Positions 25,817 through 34,649 of a stretch of 43,963 nt of DNA are shown in pieces. Each line of letters opens with the position of its first letter. Position 1 is the first letter of the stretch. The stretch covers positions 1 through 43,963 of the IMG/VR virus record IMGVR_UViG_3300027911_000026; one strand, 5' to 3'. The notes below the pieces were generated by a model. That model worked only from the letters and a program-made list of their open reading frames with translations, was not told the origin of the DNA and did not search any database. The translations under genes were made by a program, and so were the position numbers. This stretch comes from a virus.

Positions 25817-27257
25817 AGATGGCTCTCCCAAAAGACTCCTCCCTAAGCAGCAAGAGTTCTTTGATTCCGTTCTCAATCCTAAGGGGCCTAATTATATTTT
25901 ATACGCTGGTGGGGTAGGGTCTGCTAAAACTACTATCGGTTGTCTTACTACTCTTGCCCTCGCCTGTATGTACCCCGGCGATTATCTTGTCTGTCGTCAG
26001 TTTCTTCCCGAGTTAAAATTAACCACCCTTAAGACCTTTCTTCAGTTATGTCCCAAAGACCTTATCGTAGAGCATAGGGTAGCCGACGGTATAGTGCGTA
26101 TTAGATCCACTGGCGGTAAGACCTCTGATGTAATCTTCCGTGGACTAGATGAGCCGGACAAGCACCGCTCTTTGAACCTTAATGCGGTTTACATTGATGA
26201 GTCTTCTCAGGTCTCTTCAGAAGCCTTCTTGCTTCTTCAGTCTCGTTTGAGAGGTAGGTACGTTAGAAAGATCTACATGACCACCAACCCCGCTGGTCAT
26301 GATTGGCAGTATAATCTTTTTGTTAAGCAAGATACATTGTCTGCAGAAGCAAAGAGGATGTTTAAACTGATTAAAGCTCCTTCTACTGAGAACATCTTTC
26401 TTCCTGATGGTTATGTTCAAGCCATGCTCCTTAGCTACTCTAAAGAGCGTATTGAGCGAGAGGTCATGGCCTCGTTCGATGCGTTTCAAGGACAGATCTA
26501 TAATGAATTTAATAGATCGATTCACGTTATTAAGCCGTTCCGAATACCAGATGAGTGGACTCGTTTTGTGGGTATCGATCATGGATACACAAATCCAATG
26601 GCAGCTATATGGATTGCCTGCGATTACGATGGGGTCCTATATGCCTACAGAGAGATGTTTCAACCAGGCTGGACGATTAAGGAGCTGGTCAAAGGGAATA
26701 CCACTTTAAACGAGCCAGGATTGATTCAGAGGAACCGTAATGATAAGCTTGAGGGGTTATGGATTGACCCCTCTACAAAGGCAGATAGAGGCAAGGAGAG
26801 CGATTATACGACATACCTAGAGCATATGCCTAAGGAGTGGTCGTTAATGCCAGCTAATAACTCCGTTCAGACCGGAATTGACCGGGTAAAAGAGTATTTA
26901 AAGATTGATCCTAAGACAGGTAAGCCTAGAATGTACTTTTTTGAGACCTGCGAAAACCTAATCGACGAGATGGTCAAGTATAAATGGAAAGAATTAACCT
27001 CTGGGGTGTCAAATACGCAGAATCCTAAGGAAGAACCCGTTAAAAAGGATGACCACGCGGTAGATGCCCTTCGTTATGCGGTCATGTCGAGGCCAGATGA
27101 GCCGAAAGTAGCTGATATGCAAGCGAAAAAGCGTCAACAGAGCACTTTAGAGGCTTCTTTGATGAGAGAACTGCATGAAATTAGGACCCGTGGCTCTTCT
27201 AAAGACATGTTTGGTGACTTTGAATACGGAAAAGACAATAATTGGGAAGATTATTAA
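25776..27257 (+). CDS. terL: Terminase large subunit (TerL)
   Basis: The 493-residue protein has the ATPase motor and nuclease of phage packaging. Walker A-like YAGGVGSAKTT is at about 42-52, Walker B NAVYIDESSQ near 134-143, and coupling motif MTTNPAGHDW near 168-177. The RNase H-like nuclease has GIDHGYTNPMAAIW (D near 265), LWIDPSTKADRG, and DDHAVDALRYAVM near the end, which give the three acidic metal ligands. Such TerL proteins act as pentamers at the portal and cut DNA. Bringing together the motif spacing, it is of the terminase_6/P22- or T7-like broad group; the packaging mode cannot be told from sequence alone. Confidence 0.95.
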   Translation: MAILNLIDCLPQPEDGSPKRLLPKQQEFFDSVLNPKGPNYILYAGGVGSAKTTIGCLTTLALACMYPGDYLVCRQFLPELKLTTLKTFLQLCPKDLIVEHRVADGIVRIRSTGGKTSDVIFRGLDEPDKHRSLNLNAVYIDESSQVSSEAFLLLQSRLRGRYVRKIYMTTNPAGHDWQYNLFVKQDTLSAEAKRMFKLIKAPSTENIFLPDGYVQAMLLSYSKERIEREVMASFDAFQGQIYNEFNRSIHVIKPFRIPDEWTRFVGIDHGYTNPMAAIWIACDYDGVLYAYREMFQPGWTIKELVKGNTTLNEPGLIQRNRNDKLEGLWIDPSTKADRGKESDYTTYLEHMPKEWSLMPANNSVQTGIDRVKEYLKIDPKTGKPRMYFFETCENLIDEMVKYKWKELTSGVSNTQNPKEEPVKKDDHAVDALRYAVMSRPDEPKVADMQAKKRQQSTLEASLMRELHEIRTRGSSKDMFGDFEYGKDNNWEDY

Positions 27258-27458
27258 GCACTTATAAATAATGTTAAGATTTATTGTCCGTCGTAGAGTA
27301 TAGGTATAGGGAGATCTCACCTAATGAAACGAGACACACAAAAACAGAGTGGGTAGGGCATCGAAACAGCGCTGCTGAATCTCCTACCCCTCACCTTAAG
27401 GATGCCAGTAGGTCCTGTACTAGGTTAAGTACTTAATACACTAGCGAAAGATAAATAT
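27258..27458 (+). promoter_or_regulatory. Structured leader before the small virion gene
   Basis: The 201 bases have no gene. GTGGGTAGG near 27349 pairs with CCTACCCCTCAC near 27391 with a small bulge, enclosing CAGCGCTG. Further on TTAAGTACTTAA at 27425-27436 is a perfect palindrome. A terminator for terL, a promoter, or an RNA element may lie here. Confidence 0.4.
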
Positions 27459-27734
27459 ATGGCAATGGTAGTAACAGATGGTTCAGATTCGTCCCGTACC
27501 CGTAGAGCTTTTGGTATTGGTGGTGGATTAAAACTTCAACTTATGACTTATACCTGTGACAGCGCTTCTACTAGCGCTACTATCACGGCAGACGCTCTTA
27601 TTGAAGTCAGTGCAATTTATATTGACGGTGTTGTTCAGACCGCAGCTCCTACTTATTCTGGTAATCAAGTAACGATTACCTTCGCTGCTCCTGGTGCTTC
27701 TATCGTTGGCGATATCATCGCAATCGGAGTTTAA
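27459..27734 (+). CDS. Small beta-rich probable virion protein
   Basis: The 91-residue product is Ala/Thr/Ile/Val rich with few charges after a basic SSRTRRAF start. It has strands LKLQLMTYTCDSAS, ALIEVSAIYIDGVV and NQVTITFAAPGAS, which suggest a beta sandwich like phage decoration or head-fibre proteins. It lies between terL and portal after a structured leader. An alternative ATG is at 27465. No family is recognised. Confidence 0.6.
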   Translation: MAMVVTDGSDSSRTRRAFGIGGGLKLQLMTYTCDSASTSATITADALIEVSAIYIDGVVQTAAPTYSGNQVTITFAAPGASIVGDIIAIGV

Positions 27735-27737
27735 TTT

Positions 27738-27956
27738 ATGGCTGGCGTAGACGCAGACAAAATTAGAGCAGCTACGCAACAGCGTATGGCAGCCCAAAAT
27801 GGTGGAACTGCTTGTCCTCATTGTGGACAAGTATCTGATTCTAGCGGCTGGGGCATTAACCAACAGGGTGCTGAAGACTTCTCTAAGGGAGCCAGTGAAT
27901 CTGGAGATCCTTTGATTGAAGGCGCTAAGAAGCTTCTTGGGATTGGACAGAGCTAA
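27738..27956 (+). CDS. 72-residue protein with a CPHC zinc half-site
   Basis: The product is small, Gly/Ala/Gln-rich with ACPHCGQ at about 26-32 and no second Cys pair, so it would need a partner for a full zinc site. It overlaps the next gene by one base (TAATG) and that protein has two more such pairs. It may be a minor head protein. Function unknown. Confidence 0.6.
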   Translation: MAGVDADKIRAATQQRMAAQNGGTACPHCGQVSDSSGWGINQQGAEDFSKGASESGDPLIEGAKKLLGIGQS

Positions 27957-28252
27957 TGCTAAGCGTAAGTCAACTCAATCAGATGATGAAGACTCTCAAT
28001 ACGCAGAACAACGCCACTCCTAACCGAGACGGTAATTGTGCTACGTGTGGGACTCCTATGACTAAGGGTAAAGACCTTGGACAAGAGCTAGGACCCAATA
28101 CCGAGAATCTTCCTGAGAAAGCTAACATGAACGTACCAGAAGCTCCTGGTGGCACCCCCATCTCTCAGGGGGGATCTTTGGATGATGCTAATGCGAAGAT
28201 GCCAGTTCAACCCGGCGGCATTACCTGCCCTGGATGTGGTGGATCCCTCTAG
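27956..28252 (+). CDS. Zinc-ribbon protein near the portal gene
   Basis: The 98-residue product has CATC at about 28-31 and CPGC at 92-95, separated by a Pro/Gly/Asn-rich flexible part with GTPISQGG. This could close one ribbon over a long loop or bind in trans to its neighbour. The N-terminus is helical (LSVSQLNQMMKTLNTQN). Unknown function; its place between terL and portal suggests packaging or head assembly. Confidence 0.6.
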   Translation: MLSVSQLNQMMKTLNTQNNATPNRDGNCATCGTPMTKGKDLGQELGPNTENLPEKANMNVPEAPGGTPISQGGSLDDANAKMPVQPGGITCPGCGGSL

Positions 28253-28542
28253 TGTTCATCTCGAAGAAGAGGCATGAAGAGATTGTGAGGTACTGGGATG
28301 AGCGTCTTGCAGATGTGCGAGAAGGCTACCAGGCTCAGATTACTCTTCTTAAGGAACAGGTTAGGCAGCTAGAGCGCCTAGCACTTCCGCCTACTTCTTA
28401 CGAGATTCCTAGAGATGCTCGTGAAGCTGATGCAATCATCAGCATTACAGAGCGCCCCATTAAAACAGAAACAGATTCAACACCCGAAGATATCCGCGAG
28501 TTTGATAATATCATGAGCGGGTCTTACGAGGACTTTTATTAA
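28252..28542 (+). CDS. Coiled-coil protein just before the portal gene
   Basis: I choose the GTG at 28252, which overlaps the previous stop by one base; an ATG at 28234 adds MWWIPL, which would make a short hydrophobic start. The product has a heptad-like helix (RYWDERLADVREGYQAQITL and LLKEQVRQLERLAL) and an acidic C-terminal half. It overlaps the portal start by one base. A role in portal or terminase assembly is inferred from place. Confidence 0.6.
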   Translation: MFISKKRHEEIVRYWDERLADVREGYQAQITLLKEQVRQLERLALPPTSYEIPRDAREADAIISITERPIKTETDSTPEDIREFDNIMSGSYEDFY

Positions 28543-30764
28543 TGAGTAGTTCTACAGAATCGTCAGCCTCGTTTGACTTATCGATTGTAGACACTAGCGA
28601 TGTAGATACGCTTGCGTCTAAAATTGAGAGCCATTACAAGAAAGACACTACAGCCAAGAACCAGTTGTCCTATAACTGGGAACGAAACCACCTCTATCTT
28701 GATGGTAGACAGTGGATTGTATTTGATGGTTCTGTCGCTACTGGTGGCCTCTGGAAGCGTCTGGAAGTATCTCGTGCCAACGAGTTCATTCCTAAGCCTA
28801 CCACCAACTATCTCTTTGACGTGTATCAGACCCTTAAGTCTTATCTCATCAAGACTAAGCCCCGCTCCACAGTCTACCCCAATACTGAACTCTATCAAGA
28901 TAAGATGGCAGCAAAGATCGCTGATCTGTGTCTTGAAGCTAATTGGGCACGTTTAAAAGAACAGCAGAACTACGAATACGCTGCTACATGTATTTTGACC
29001 TATGGAACAGTCTTTAAGAAAGACTATTGGGACACCACAGAACTTGTGATGTCTAAAGTTCCACGCATGACCCAGATCCCTAAGGTTGACCCTAATACAG
29101 GACTAACCGTGGGCATGGAAGAAGTTCAAGCTACCGATCCAGAGACAGGCGATCCTCAGTATGATGAGATGCCTCTTGGTGATTGCAACACTGACGTAGT
29201 TGAGCCTTATCGTATCGCTCTTGATCCCATGGCTAACGACATCCATAAGGTGCGTTGGATCATGGAGTACTCTATCCAACCCCTACAGTGGATTAAAGAA
29301 GTTTATGGCAAAGACCCCGCTACAAACCCTGGTTACACAGGGCGCGTCGATGAAGTCAAAGAAGAAACCTCTCTCGCGGGGTCCCTCAAACGTTTTTATC
29401 AGCTTAAGCAGTCATCAGGGATTAAGCAAAGAGTTGAAGGAGCAGTTGCGCTCGGATCTACTGAGGAGCACCTCACAAACTCAGCAGTTGTCAAAGAATA
29501 TTATGAGCGCCCTTCACAAGCTAATCCAAATGGGCGCTTGGTCGTGGTTGCAAACGGAGTGCCACTATACGCTGGCGATTCCCCCTACGTTGGCCCGGAG
29601 CTTGGGGACTGGCACCCTTATAGCGAGTGCCGATGGGAAATCGTTCCTGGTAGATTTTGGGGTAAATCGCCTCTCGATAACGCCAGTGAGATCCAAAAAC
29701 AGATCAACTCCATCGACTCCGTAATCGTTCTTAATCGTAAGACGATGGCTATCCCACAGAAGCTTATTCCAATGTCTGCTGGGATTGTGCATGGTCAGTG
29801 GACAGGTCGTCCAGGCCAAGAGATCTTCTATAGGGATTCTACAGGTAATCCCCCGACAGTTGTGCCATCACACGGGGTAGATCCCACTGTGTTCCAAGAA
29901 CGTGCTCAGCGCGTTGAGGACATGAAGACTATTACTGGCGCTATTGATATTCTTAAGGGAGATAGACCAGAAGGTATTACCGCCGCTTCCGCTATTGAAA
30001 TGCTTTATGAAGTGGGTATGGGTAAACTCTTCCCAATCCTTGACCGCTGGAAAGCCTTTGTCGAGAACTCCCAGAAGAAGCAGCTTAAGATCATTTCTAA
30101 GTTCTATAAAGAACCCCGCCCAGACTTTATCCGCCTGTTGAGACAGAAGAACAAGGAACTCTCTGATGCTTCTATCTCTAAATTTATTGGCGCTGATCTT
30201 TATGATAACTGCAACGTAGTTGTCGAAGCCGGGTCCAATGTAACAAAGCTTCAGGCAGCGAAGAAACAGGAACTCCGTGAGGCAGCTCAATCTGGAGTTC
30301 TAAACTTGGCCGATCCCCGCAACAGACGCAAGTATCTTGAGGATATGGGTATCCAAGGGTACGATAGCGATATCGGGCCTGACCAGAAACGGCAGGAGTG
30401 GGAAAATTCTCTTCTGGAAGACATCCAAAACAACCCCAACAATAAACCCGTGGTCTTAGACTGGGACGTTCACGCGATTCATATTCAAGTTTTAGAGCAG
30501 AGGATGAAGGAGCCTTCATGGATGGAGCTACCTTTCGAAGTTCAACAGGCATTTATGGCACATCGCCAGCAGCATGAGCAAGCGGCACAGCAACAACAGA
30601 TGCTCGCTAACATGCAAGCTATGGCAGCAGGACAACCGCCCCCACCACCTCAAGGAGGCCCAGCCCCCATGAGAAAACAGCCTACAGGCAAAGGGGCCAC
30701 AAGTCAAGTTAAACAAGCTCTCTCAAGTGACATAACACAAGCCTCGGGGATGCCTACAAAATGA
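28542..30764 (+). CDS. Portal protein
   Basis: The 740-residue protein matches the size and order (just behind terL, before scaffold and capsid) of portal proteins of P22-like podoviruses. It has a Ser/Thr-rich start, a wing region around YNWERNHLYLDGRQW, a helical stem region (GMGKLFPILDRWKAFVENSQ) and a Gln-rich tail (AHRQQHEQAAQQQQMLANMQ and PPPPPQGG) that may form the barrel in the head. It would form a 12-subunit ring as gateway for DNA and bind terminase and tail. Four-base overlap with the next gene. The P22-like subgroup is a guess from length. Confidence 0.85.
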   Translation: MSSSTESSASFDLSIVDTSDVDTLASKIESHYKKDTTAKNQLSYNWERNHLYLDGRQWIVFDGSVATGGLWKRLEVSRANEFIPKPTTNYLFDVYQTLKSYLIKTKPRSTVYPNTELYQDKMAAKIADLCLEANWARLKEQQNYEYAATCILTYGTVFKKDYWDTTELVMSKVPRMTQIPKVDPNTGLTVGMEEVQATDPETGDPQYDEMPLGDCNTDVVEPYRIALDPMANDIHKVRWIMEYSIQPLQWIKEVYGKDPATNPGYTGRVDEVKEETSLAGSLKRFYQLKQSSGIKQRVEGAVALGSTEEHLTNSAVVKEYYERPSQANPNGRLVVVANGVPLYAGDSPYVGPELGDWHPYSECRWEIVPGRFWGKSPLDNASEIQKQINSIDSVIVLNRKTMAIPQKLIPMSAGIVHGQWTGRPGQEIFYRDSTGNPPTVVPSHGVDPTVFQERAQRVEDMKTITGAIDILKGDRPEGITAASAIEMLYEVGMGKLFPILDRWKAFVENSQKKQLKIISKFYKEPRPDFIRLLRQKNKELSDASISKFIGADLYDNCNVVVEAGSNVTKLQAAKKQELREAAQSGVLNLADPRNRRKYLEDMGIQGYDSDIGPDQKRQEWENSLLEDIQNNPNNKPVVLDWDVHAIHIQVLEQRMKEPSWMELPFEVQQAFMAHRQQHEQAAQQQQMLANMQAMAAGQPPPPPQGGPAPMRKQPTGKGATSQVKQALSSDITQASGMPTK

Positions 30765-31603
30765 CTAAAAAGAAGATTTACTTAGCATGGTTGAGTACTG
30801 GAAAACGCGAAGACATCCATATTTACCTGTTAAGAGATCTTCAGAAACGCTATGGAGATAAAGTAGAACTTGTACTTCCTGATCAATGCTGCTGGAGAAC
30901 GTTTCACGATGCGGCGAGAAACGCGGCTGTTGATAACTTCCTCGCTTCTGACTGCGATGTACTATGGTTCTTGGATTCTGATGTTTGTCCTCCCGCTCAC
31001 ATACTAGAGCTAGTAACTAATGAGTGGGATAAGTGGCAGGTAGCAGGAGCACCATATCCAATCTTCATGCCCGTACCTGGTCGTGAAGAGCACAGCATCC
31101 TGTTTACTGCTTACAAAGGGGTTTTAAATGACCCCGATCAACCTGGGATCTATATGGCCGATGTGCCACAGTCCGGGGCTGAGATGGTGGATGCTCTTGC
31201 AACGGGTTGTCTCTTTATTAAAAGAGAAGTGTTTGCAAAGCTTGAAAAGCCCTACTTTGAATTTAAGTTTGATCACGAGTCGCGTAGGATTAAAGAAGGC
31301 GAAGATCTCGGGTTTGCTCTGAAGCTCTCAAGACTTGGTATTCAGTTCTACTGTGATTATGGCATGGTCTGTAAGCATTATAAGACGCTAGATCTTCTTG
31401 ATATGAATAATTACGCTATTGAGATGGCTAACTACAAAGTCCAAGAATATCACAAGAGCGCAATGGCTGACGTGGGGCAGGTAATTGCCGCAGCTAAAGA
31501 AAAATACTTCCGTGATGGGTTTGCTGCAGGAGTAGAAGCAGCTAAAGGACCGCAGAGAAGTAAAGCGGGATTGATCCTGCCACAAAGTTTAAATACGCGC
31601 TAA
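30761..31603 (+). CDS. GT-A fold glycosyltransferase in the head gene cluster
   Basis: The 280-residue protein has the GT2-type layout: a basic start KKKIYLAWLSTGKRED, AARNAAVDNFLASDCDVLWF, the metal motif LDSDVCPP (DxD), a nucleotide pocket with ATGCLFIKREVF and the late acceptor motif EGEDLGFALKLSRLG (ED). There is no membrane helix. It overlaps the portal gene by four bases and lies directly before the scaffold, an unusual place. It could add sugar to virion proteins. Its C-terminal 60 residues are a charged helix with Ala, probably not enzymatic. Confidence 0.8.
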   Translation: MTKKKIYLAWLSTGKREDIHIYLLRDLQKRYGDKVELVLPDQCCWRTFHDAARNAAVDNFLASDCDVLWFLDSDVCPPAHILELVTNEWDKWQVAGAPYPIFMPVPGREEHSILFTAYKGVLNDPDQPGIYMADVPQSGAEMVDALATGCLFIKREVFAKLEKPYFEFKFDHESRRIKEGEDLGFALKLSRLGIQFYCDYGMVCKHYKTLDLLDMNNYAIEMANYKVQEYHKSAMADVGQVIAAAKEKYFRDGFAAGVEAAKGPQRSKAGLILPQSLNTR

Positions 31604-31626
31604 ACGGGTTTCGCGTAGCCCCTATT

Positions 31627-31654
31627 TGGTGATCGAAAGGTAAGACGATCACCA
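31627..31654 (+). promoter_or_regulatory. Perfect 9-bp hairpin in the leader of the scaffold gene
   Basis: TGGTGATCG at 31627-31635 pairs with CGATCACCA at 31646-31654 with a ten-base loop. It is in a 128-base gap; the later part (about 31685-31725) has GCGC, CCGCC, GGGCG and GCGC elements that can form a second nested stem before the ribosome site. Confidence 0.5.
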
Positions 31655-31731
31655 CAGATAGTTAAAAAGCATTTTACCCTACAAGCGCAGTAGCCAGCCG
31701 CCGTGGAATCGGGCGTAGGAGCGCAACACTT

Positions 31732-32559
31732 ATGGAAGAAATTGAAAGTGGTTTAGAGTCTACAACATCGGACGCATCAGAAGGCTCTTCGTCCGAGGCC
31801 TCGGTCCCTGAATCATCTGGTGGTGAGTCAGCGCAAGCTGGTTCACAAACAAAAGAACAACAAACTGAATCTACTCCGTTTCACGAGCATCCCCGTTTTA
31901 AGGAACTTGTGGAACAGAAAAACCAAGCTCTTGCTTATCAAAAGCAGATGGAGCAGCAGTATAAGGAGCTACAGACTCAGCTACAACAGATCAAGGAATC
32001 ATCTACTCCGAAACAGAAGTCGGAGTTTGACACCTTAATCTCGGATCTAAAGCAGATCGATCCAAGATTAGCAAATGCGTTGGAAACGCAGATGAAGTCA
32101 TTAGATGAGAATAGGTCTCTTAAAGAGAGATTGGATAAGTTCGAGAGAGACGCACAAGAAAGTGCTCAACGAGCTGTGGTGCAAAACGCCGTAGCAAAGA
32201 TTAACTCTCTTCACGAAGCCAACAAAGTATCCCCCGAGTTGAAGACGATGATCAACGATAAGTTAGATCTACTCTACATGCAAGGGAAGCTTAATCCTCA
32301 GAACGTAGAAGCGGTGTATAAGGAACAGCACTCAGCTTTTAAGAAGTATGAAGATGCTTTAACGAGAAGTATCCGTGAAAGTTATGTAGCTGATAAGAAG
32401 AAGGACTCTGCAACTCCTACTTCTCAGCCGAAAGGTCAGCCAGCGAAAACGGCTCCTAAAAAACCAAACTGGTCCGCTGACAAAGAGACAGCAAAACAGC
32501 AAGTGGTTAGTAGATTTTTAAAACAACAGGCAGCCAATAGAGAGGCTGAACCTGTATAG
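31732..32559 (+). CDS. Scaffolding protein
   Basis: The 275-residue protein has an acidic Ser/Glu-rich, likely unfolded N-terminus, a long coiled coil in the middle (QKQMEQQYKELQTQLQQIKE and more) and a basic Lys/Pro/Thr C-terminus with PKKPNWSADKE. It lies directly before the major capsid gene. These are typical of scaffolding proteins, which bind the capsid protein by a basic C-terminal end and leave or are cut during maturation. GGAG lies about 11 bases before the ATG. Confidence 0.8.
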   Translation: MEEIESGLESTTSDASEGSSSEASVPESSGGESAQAGSQTKEQQTESTPFHEHPRFKELVEQKNQALAYQKQMEQQYKELQTQLQQIKESSTPKQKSEFDTLISDLKQIDPRLANALETQMKSLDENRSLKERLDKFERDAQESAQRAVVQNAVAKINSLHEANKVSPELKTMINDKLDLLYMQGKLNPQNVEAVYKEQHSAFKKYEDALTRSIRESYVADKKKDSATPTSQPKGQPAKTAPKKPNWSADKETAKQQVVSRFLKQQAANREAEPV

Positions 32560-32573
32560 AAAGTAGTTAGAAA

Positions 32574-33794
32574 ATGGCAGACACCAATCTAACAAGTGTT
32601 GCCGGAGGCCTTAAACAGGTATACGACTCGTATATCGAATCCGCGCAAAACTTGGCATCACGCTCGATCGATGAAATCGGTAAGAGCTTAAAGAAATACA
32701 GCCCTGAAGGTCAAGGTTACTTCGGAGCTATCAACGACTACGGTAACGAATCCGGTGGCGCGATTAACGAAGAAGAAACTTTTCGTACGATCGACTCCGA
32801 AGATTACCAACAATGGAAAGTCGTTCCCAAGATCGAAGTTTGGCCGATTCAGTTCGGCGGACTGACCGCTGCTGCGGCGACTGGGGACGAAGCATCCTTC
32901 GCCAACCTCGTGGTTGACGCTTTGGATCGCGCAAGGGACCGTTTGATGAGCGATGAAAATCGCCAATTCTTCGGCCTTGGAACTGGACTTCTCGGCGCTC
33001 CTGCTCAGTCAGTAGCCGCTGCTGCAGTCTCTCTGACCGTTAACAGCGTTCAGTATTTCCGTAGAAACCAAGTTGTTGATATTTATTCTGGCAGCACGTT
33101 GACTGTTGCTGGTTATAGAATCACCTATGTTGACCGAGTTAACAGCATCATCGCTTTCTCGACCAGCATCGGCGTGTCTATCGACACCACGACCCAAATC
33201 GTGAAACAAAACATCCGTGTTGGAGCACCTTCTGACGGTAAAGAAATGATGGGATTACGCGGTATCGTTGATGACGGTACTGATCTTACCACGTTCCAGA
33301 ACCTCAATGCTTCCACGATCTATGAATGGCGCTCACGCCGAGTTAACGCTTCTGGCGCTAACTTGACTTCCGACTTGCTGCAACGTCTTATCGACGACGT
33401 AGCGATCTTGGATCCAGATGGTCAGGAGCCTGATATGCTTATCATGCACCGCCAGCAACGCCGTAAGTATCTCGACCTTGTAGTGCCGAATAAGCGCTAT
33501 ATGGACGGTGATATGGACACGGGCTTTAAAAAGCTCACGTTCAATGGCCTTGAACTCTTCTTGGACAAAGATTGCCAAGTTGACACGGTGTACGCTCTTC
33601 GTAAAGAAAAGCTTCGTAAGTTCGAGTTGGAACCACTAGGCATGGGACGCCATGAAGGTAGCGATACTTTCCTCCGTCTCGTCAACCAAGACGTGTTCCA
33701 AGCTTACTGGAGACACTATTGCAATTTCGGAACCTCTTCACGCTTGTCTCATGGCAAGCTTGTAGGTCTCGCAACTCCTGCAGGTATCTCGTAA
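32574..33794 (+). CDS. Major capsid protein
   Basis: The 406-residue protein lies after the scaffold, and its codon pattern is unlike the neighbours, with many C-ending codons, as in highly expressed genes. A helical N-arm (VYDSYIESAQNLASRSIDEI) comes first, an E-loop-like part with YGNESGGAINEEETFRT, and then a P-domain helix FANLVVDALDRARDRLMSD; the end is AYWRHYCNFGTSSRLSHGKL. This order fits the HK97 fold. There is a beta insertion in residues about 150-215. It forms the icosahedral shell. The family subgroup is not certain. Confidence 0.85.
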   Translation: MADTNLTSVAGGLKQVYDSYIESAQNLASRSIDEIGKSLKKYSPEGQGYFGAINDYGNESGGAINEEETFRTIDSEDYQQWKVVPKIEVWPIQFGGLTAAAATGDEASFANLVVDALDRARDRLMSDENRQFFGLGTGLLGAPAQSVAAAAVSLTVNSVQYFRRNQVVDIYSGSTLTVAGYRITYVDRVNSIIAFSTSIGVSIDTTTQIVKQNIRVGAPSDGKEMMGLRGIVDDGTDLTTFQNLNASTIYEWRSRRVNASGANLTSDLLQRLIDDVAILDPDGQEPDMLIMHRQQRRKYLDLVVPNKRYMDGDMDTGFKKLTFNGLELFLDKDCQVDTVYALRKEKLRKFELEPLGMGRHEGSDTFLRLVNQDVFQAYWRHYCNFGTSSRLSHGKLVGLATPAGIS

Positions 33795-33811
33795 GCTAGA
33801 TAATTCCTAGA

Positions 33812-33848
33812 GGTGTTGGTAACCTTCACCGGGGGTGGGAAGCCCCCG
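33812..33848 (+). terminator. Hairpins behind the capsid gene, possible partial terminator
   Basis: GGTG (33812-33815) with CACC (33827-33830), then CGGGGG (33830-33835) with CCCCCG (33843-33848) and a seven-base loop. No T tract follows, so it may slow rather than stop transcription, or protect the capsid mRNA 3' end. The next gene has AAGGAG upstream. Confidence 0.5.
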
Positions 33849-33871
33849 ACCTAACTTTAAGGAGATTTTAA

Positions 33872-34195
33872 ATGGGTTATTCTCAACCAGCGACATCCTC
33901 AGGTGCTATAGCAGTCACCGCAGGAACGTCCGTAATTCCCGCAGCTACTACGGCTGGTCAGGTGAAGAGCGGTATTCTAACTGCTGTGCAGTGCGTAGCG
34001 GGTAGCGCCGCTGGCTCTGTGATGATCTATGATGGTAATTCTACCTCAGGATTACTTCTCGTTTCTTTAACTGGTGTTCCCTCTGGAACCACCCAGTTCG
34101 CTAATATTGCAAACGGCGTTGCCTTTGCAAACGGATTATTCATTGTAGTGTCTGGAACAGGCGCACAAGCAGTAGTTCATTATCAATACGACTAA
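33872..34195 (+). CDS. Decoration-like small virion protein
   Basis: The 107-residue product is almost uncharged, with Gly, Ala, Thr, Ser and Val strands (GSVMIYDGNSTSGLLLVSLT and GLFIVVSGTGAQAVVHYQYD). This is like a jelly-roll or immunoglobulin-like capsid decoration protein. It follows the capsid gene and has a strong ribosome site (AAGGAG, nine bases before). One Cys in the middle. Exact family not recognised. Confidence 0.65.
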   Translation: MGYSQPATSSGAIAVTAGTSVIPAATTAGQVKSGILTAVQCVAGSAAGSVMIYDGNSTSGLLLVSLTGVPSGTTQFANIANGVAFANGLFIVVSGTGAQAVVHYQYD

Positions 34196-34203
34196 GGATA
34201 TTT

Positions 34204-34455
34204 ATGGCTAAACACCCCCTACAGATTTTACAAGACCTGGGCGAAATCGCTCACATGAAACAAAACCCACCTAACAAAGACGCCGAAGAAGATGATGGCA
34301 TGGTTAGCACTGGTAAAAATGCTGGGAACAAAAAGCTCTCTGGCAACCAAGTAGCGGCTATCAAGAGTAAGTCTGGACAAAAGCAGATTGCTAAAACCGG
34401 AAACTCTACCGTCAAGAACGTTATGCCAAAGGCTAAAACAGTCTCGGTAGAGTAA
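34204..34455 (+). CDS. Lys-rich 83-residue hypothetical protein
   Basis: The product is basic and low in complexity with repeats of KNAGNKKLSG and KSKSGQKQIAKTGN; the first 20 residues form an amphipathic helix (ILQDLGEIAHMKQ). It could bind DNA in the head. It shares a base with the next gene (TAATG). No family is recognised. Confidence 0.6.
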   Translation: MAKHPLQILQDLGEIAHMKQNPPNKDAEEDDGMVSTGKNAGNKKLSGNQVAAIKSKSGQKQIAKTGNSTVKNVMPKAKTVSVE

Positions 34456-34649
34456 TGAAACGTATTCTCTCATTCTTAAATCTTTTAGATAACGATGGTA
34501 ATCTCAGTATTTCGAATATTGCTGTTATCGTCTGCGTTACTAAAATTGCTATTGCTCCTCATTTTTCTATCACGGAAGTCGGGGCGCTCTTAGTAAGCCT
34601 TCTTAATTATGCCCACAAAAGGGTAATCAACGACGGAGCAAAAGAATGA
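34455..34649 (+). CDS. 64-residue membrane-type protein
   Basis: Two hydrophobic segments (ISNIAVIVCVTKIAIAP and ITEVGALLVSLLNYAH) with LDNDGNLS in front and a basic tail HKRVINDGAKE. Similar small two-helix proteins are frequent in podovirus head clusters and have at times been called holin-like, but this is not proven. It overlaps the next gene by four bases. Confidence 0.6.
   Translation: MKRILSFLNLLDNDGNLSISNIAVIVCVTKIAIAPHFSITEVGALLVSLLNYAHKRVINDGAKE

Noticed and set aside
25556-25876. 106-residue minus-strand frame over the TerL start
   Set aside because: Antisense to the 58-residue gene and TerL; low-complexity Phe/Leu runs from A/G-rich DNA.
27258-27458. Hammerhead-type ribozyme in the leader
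   Set aside because: No CUGAUGA core with matching GAAA was found; only plain stems are visible.
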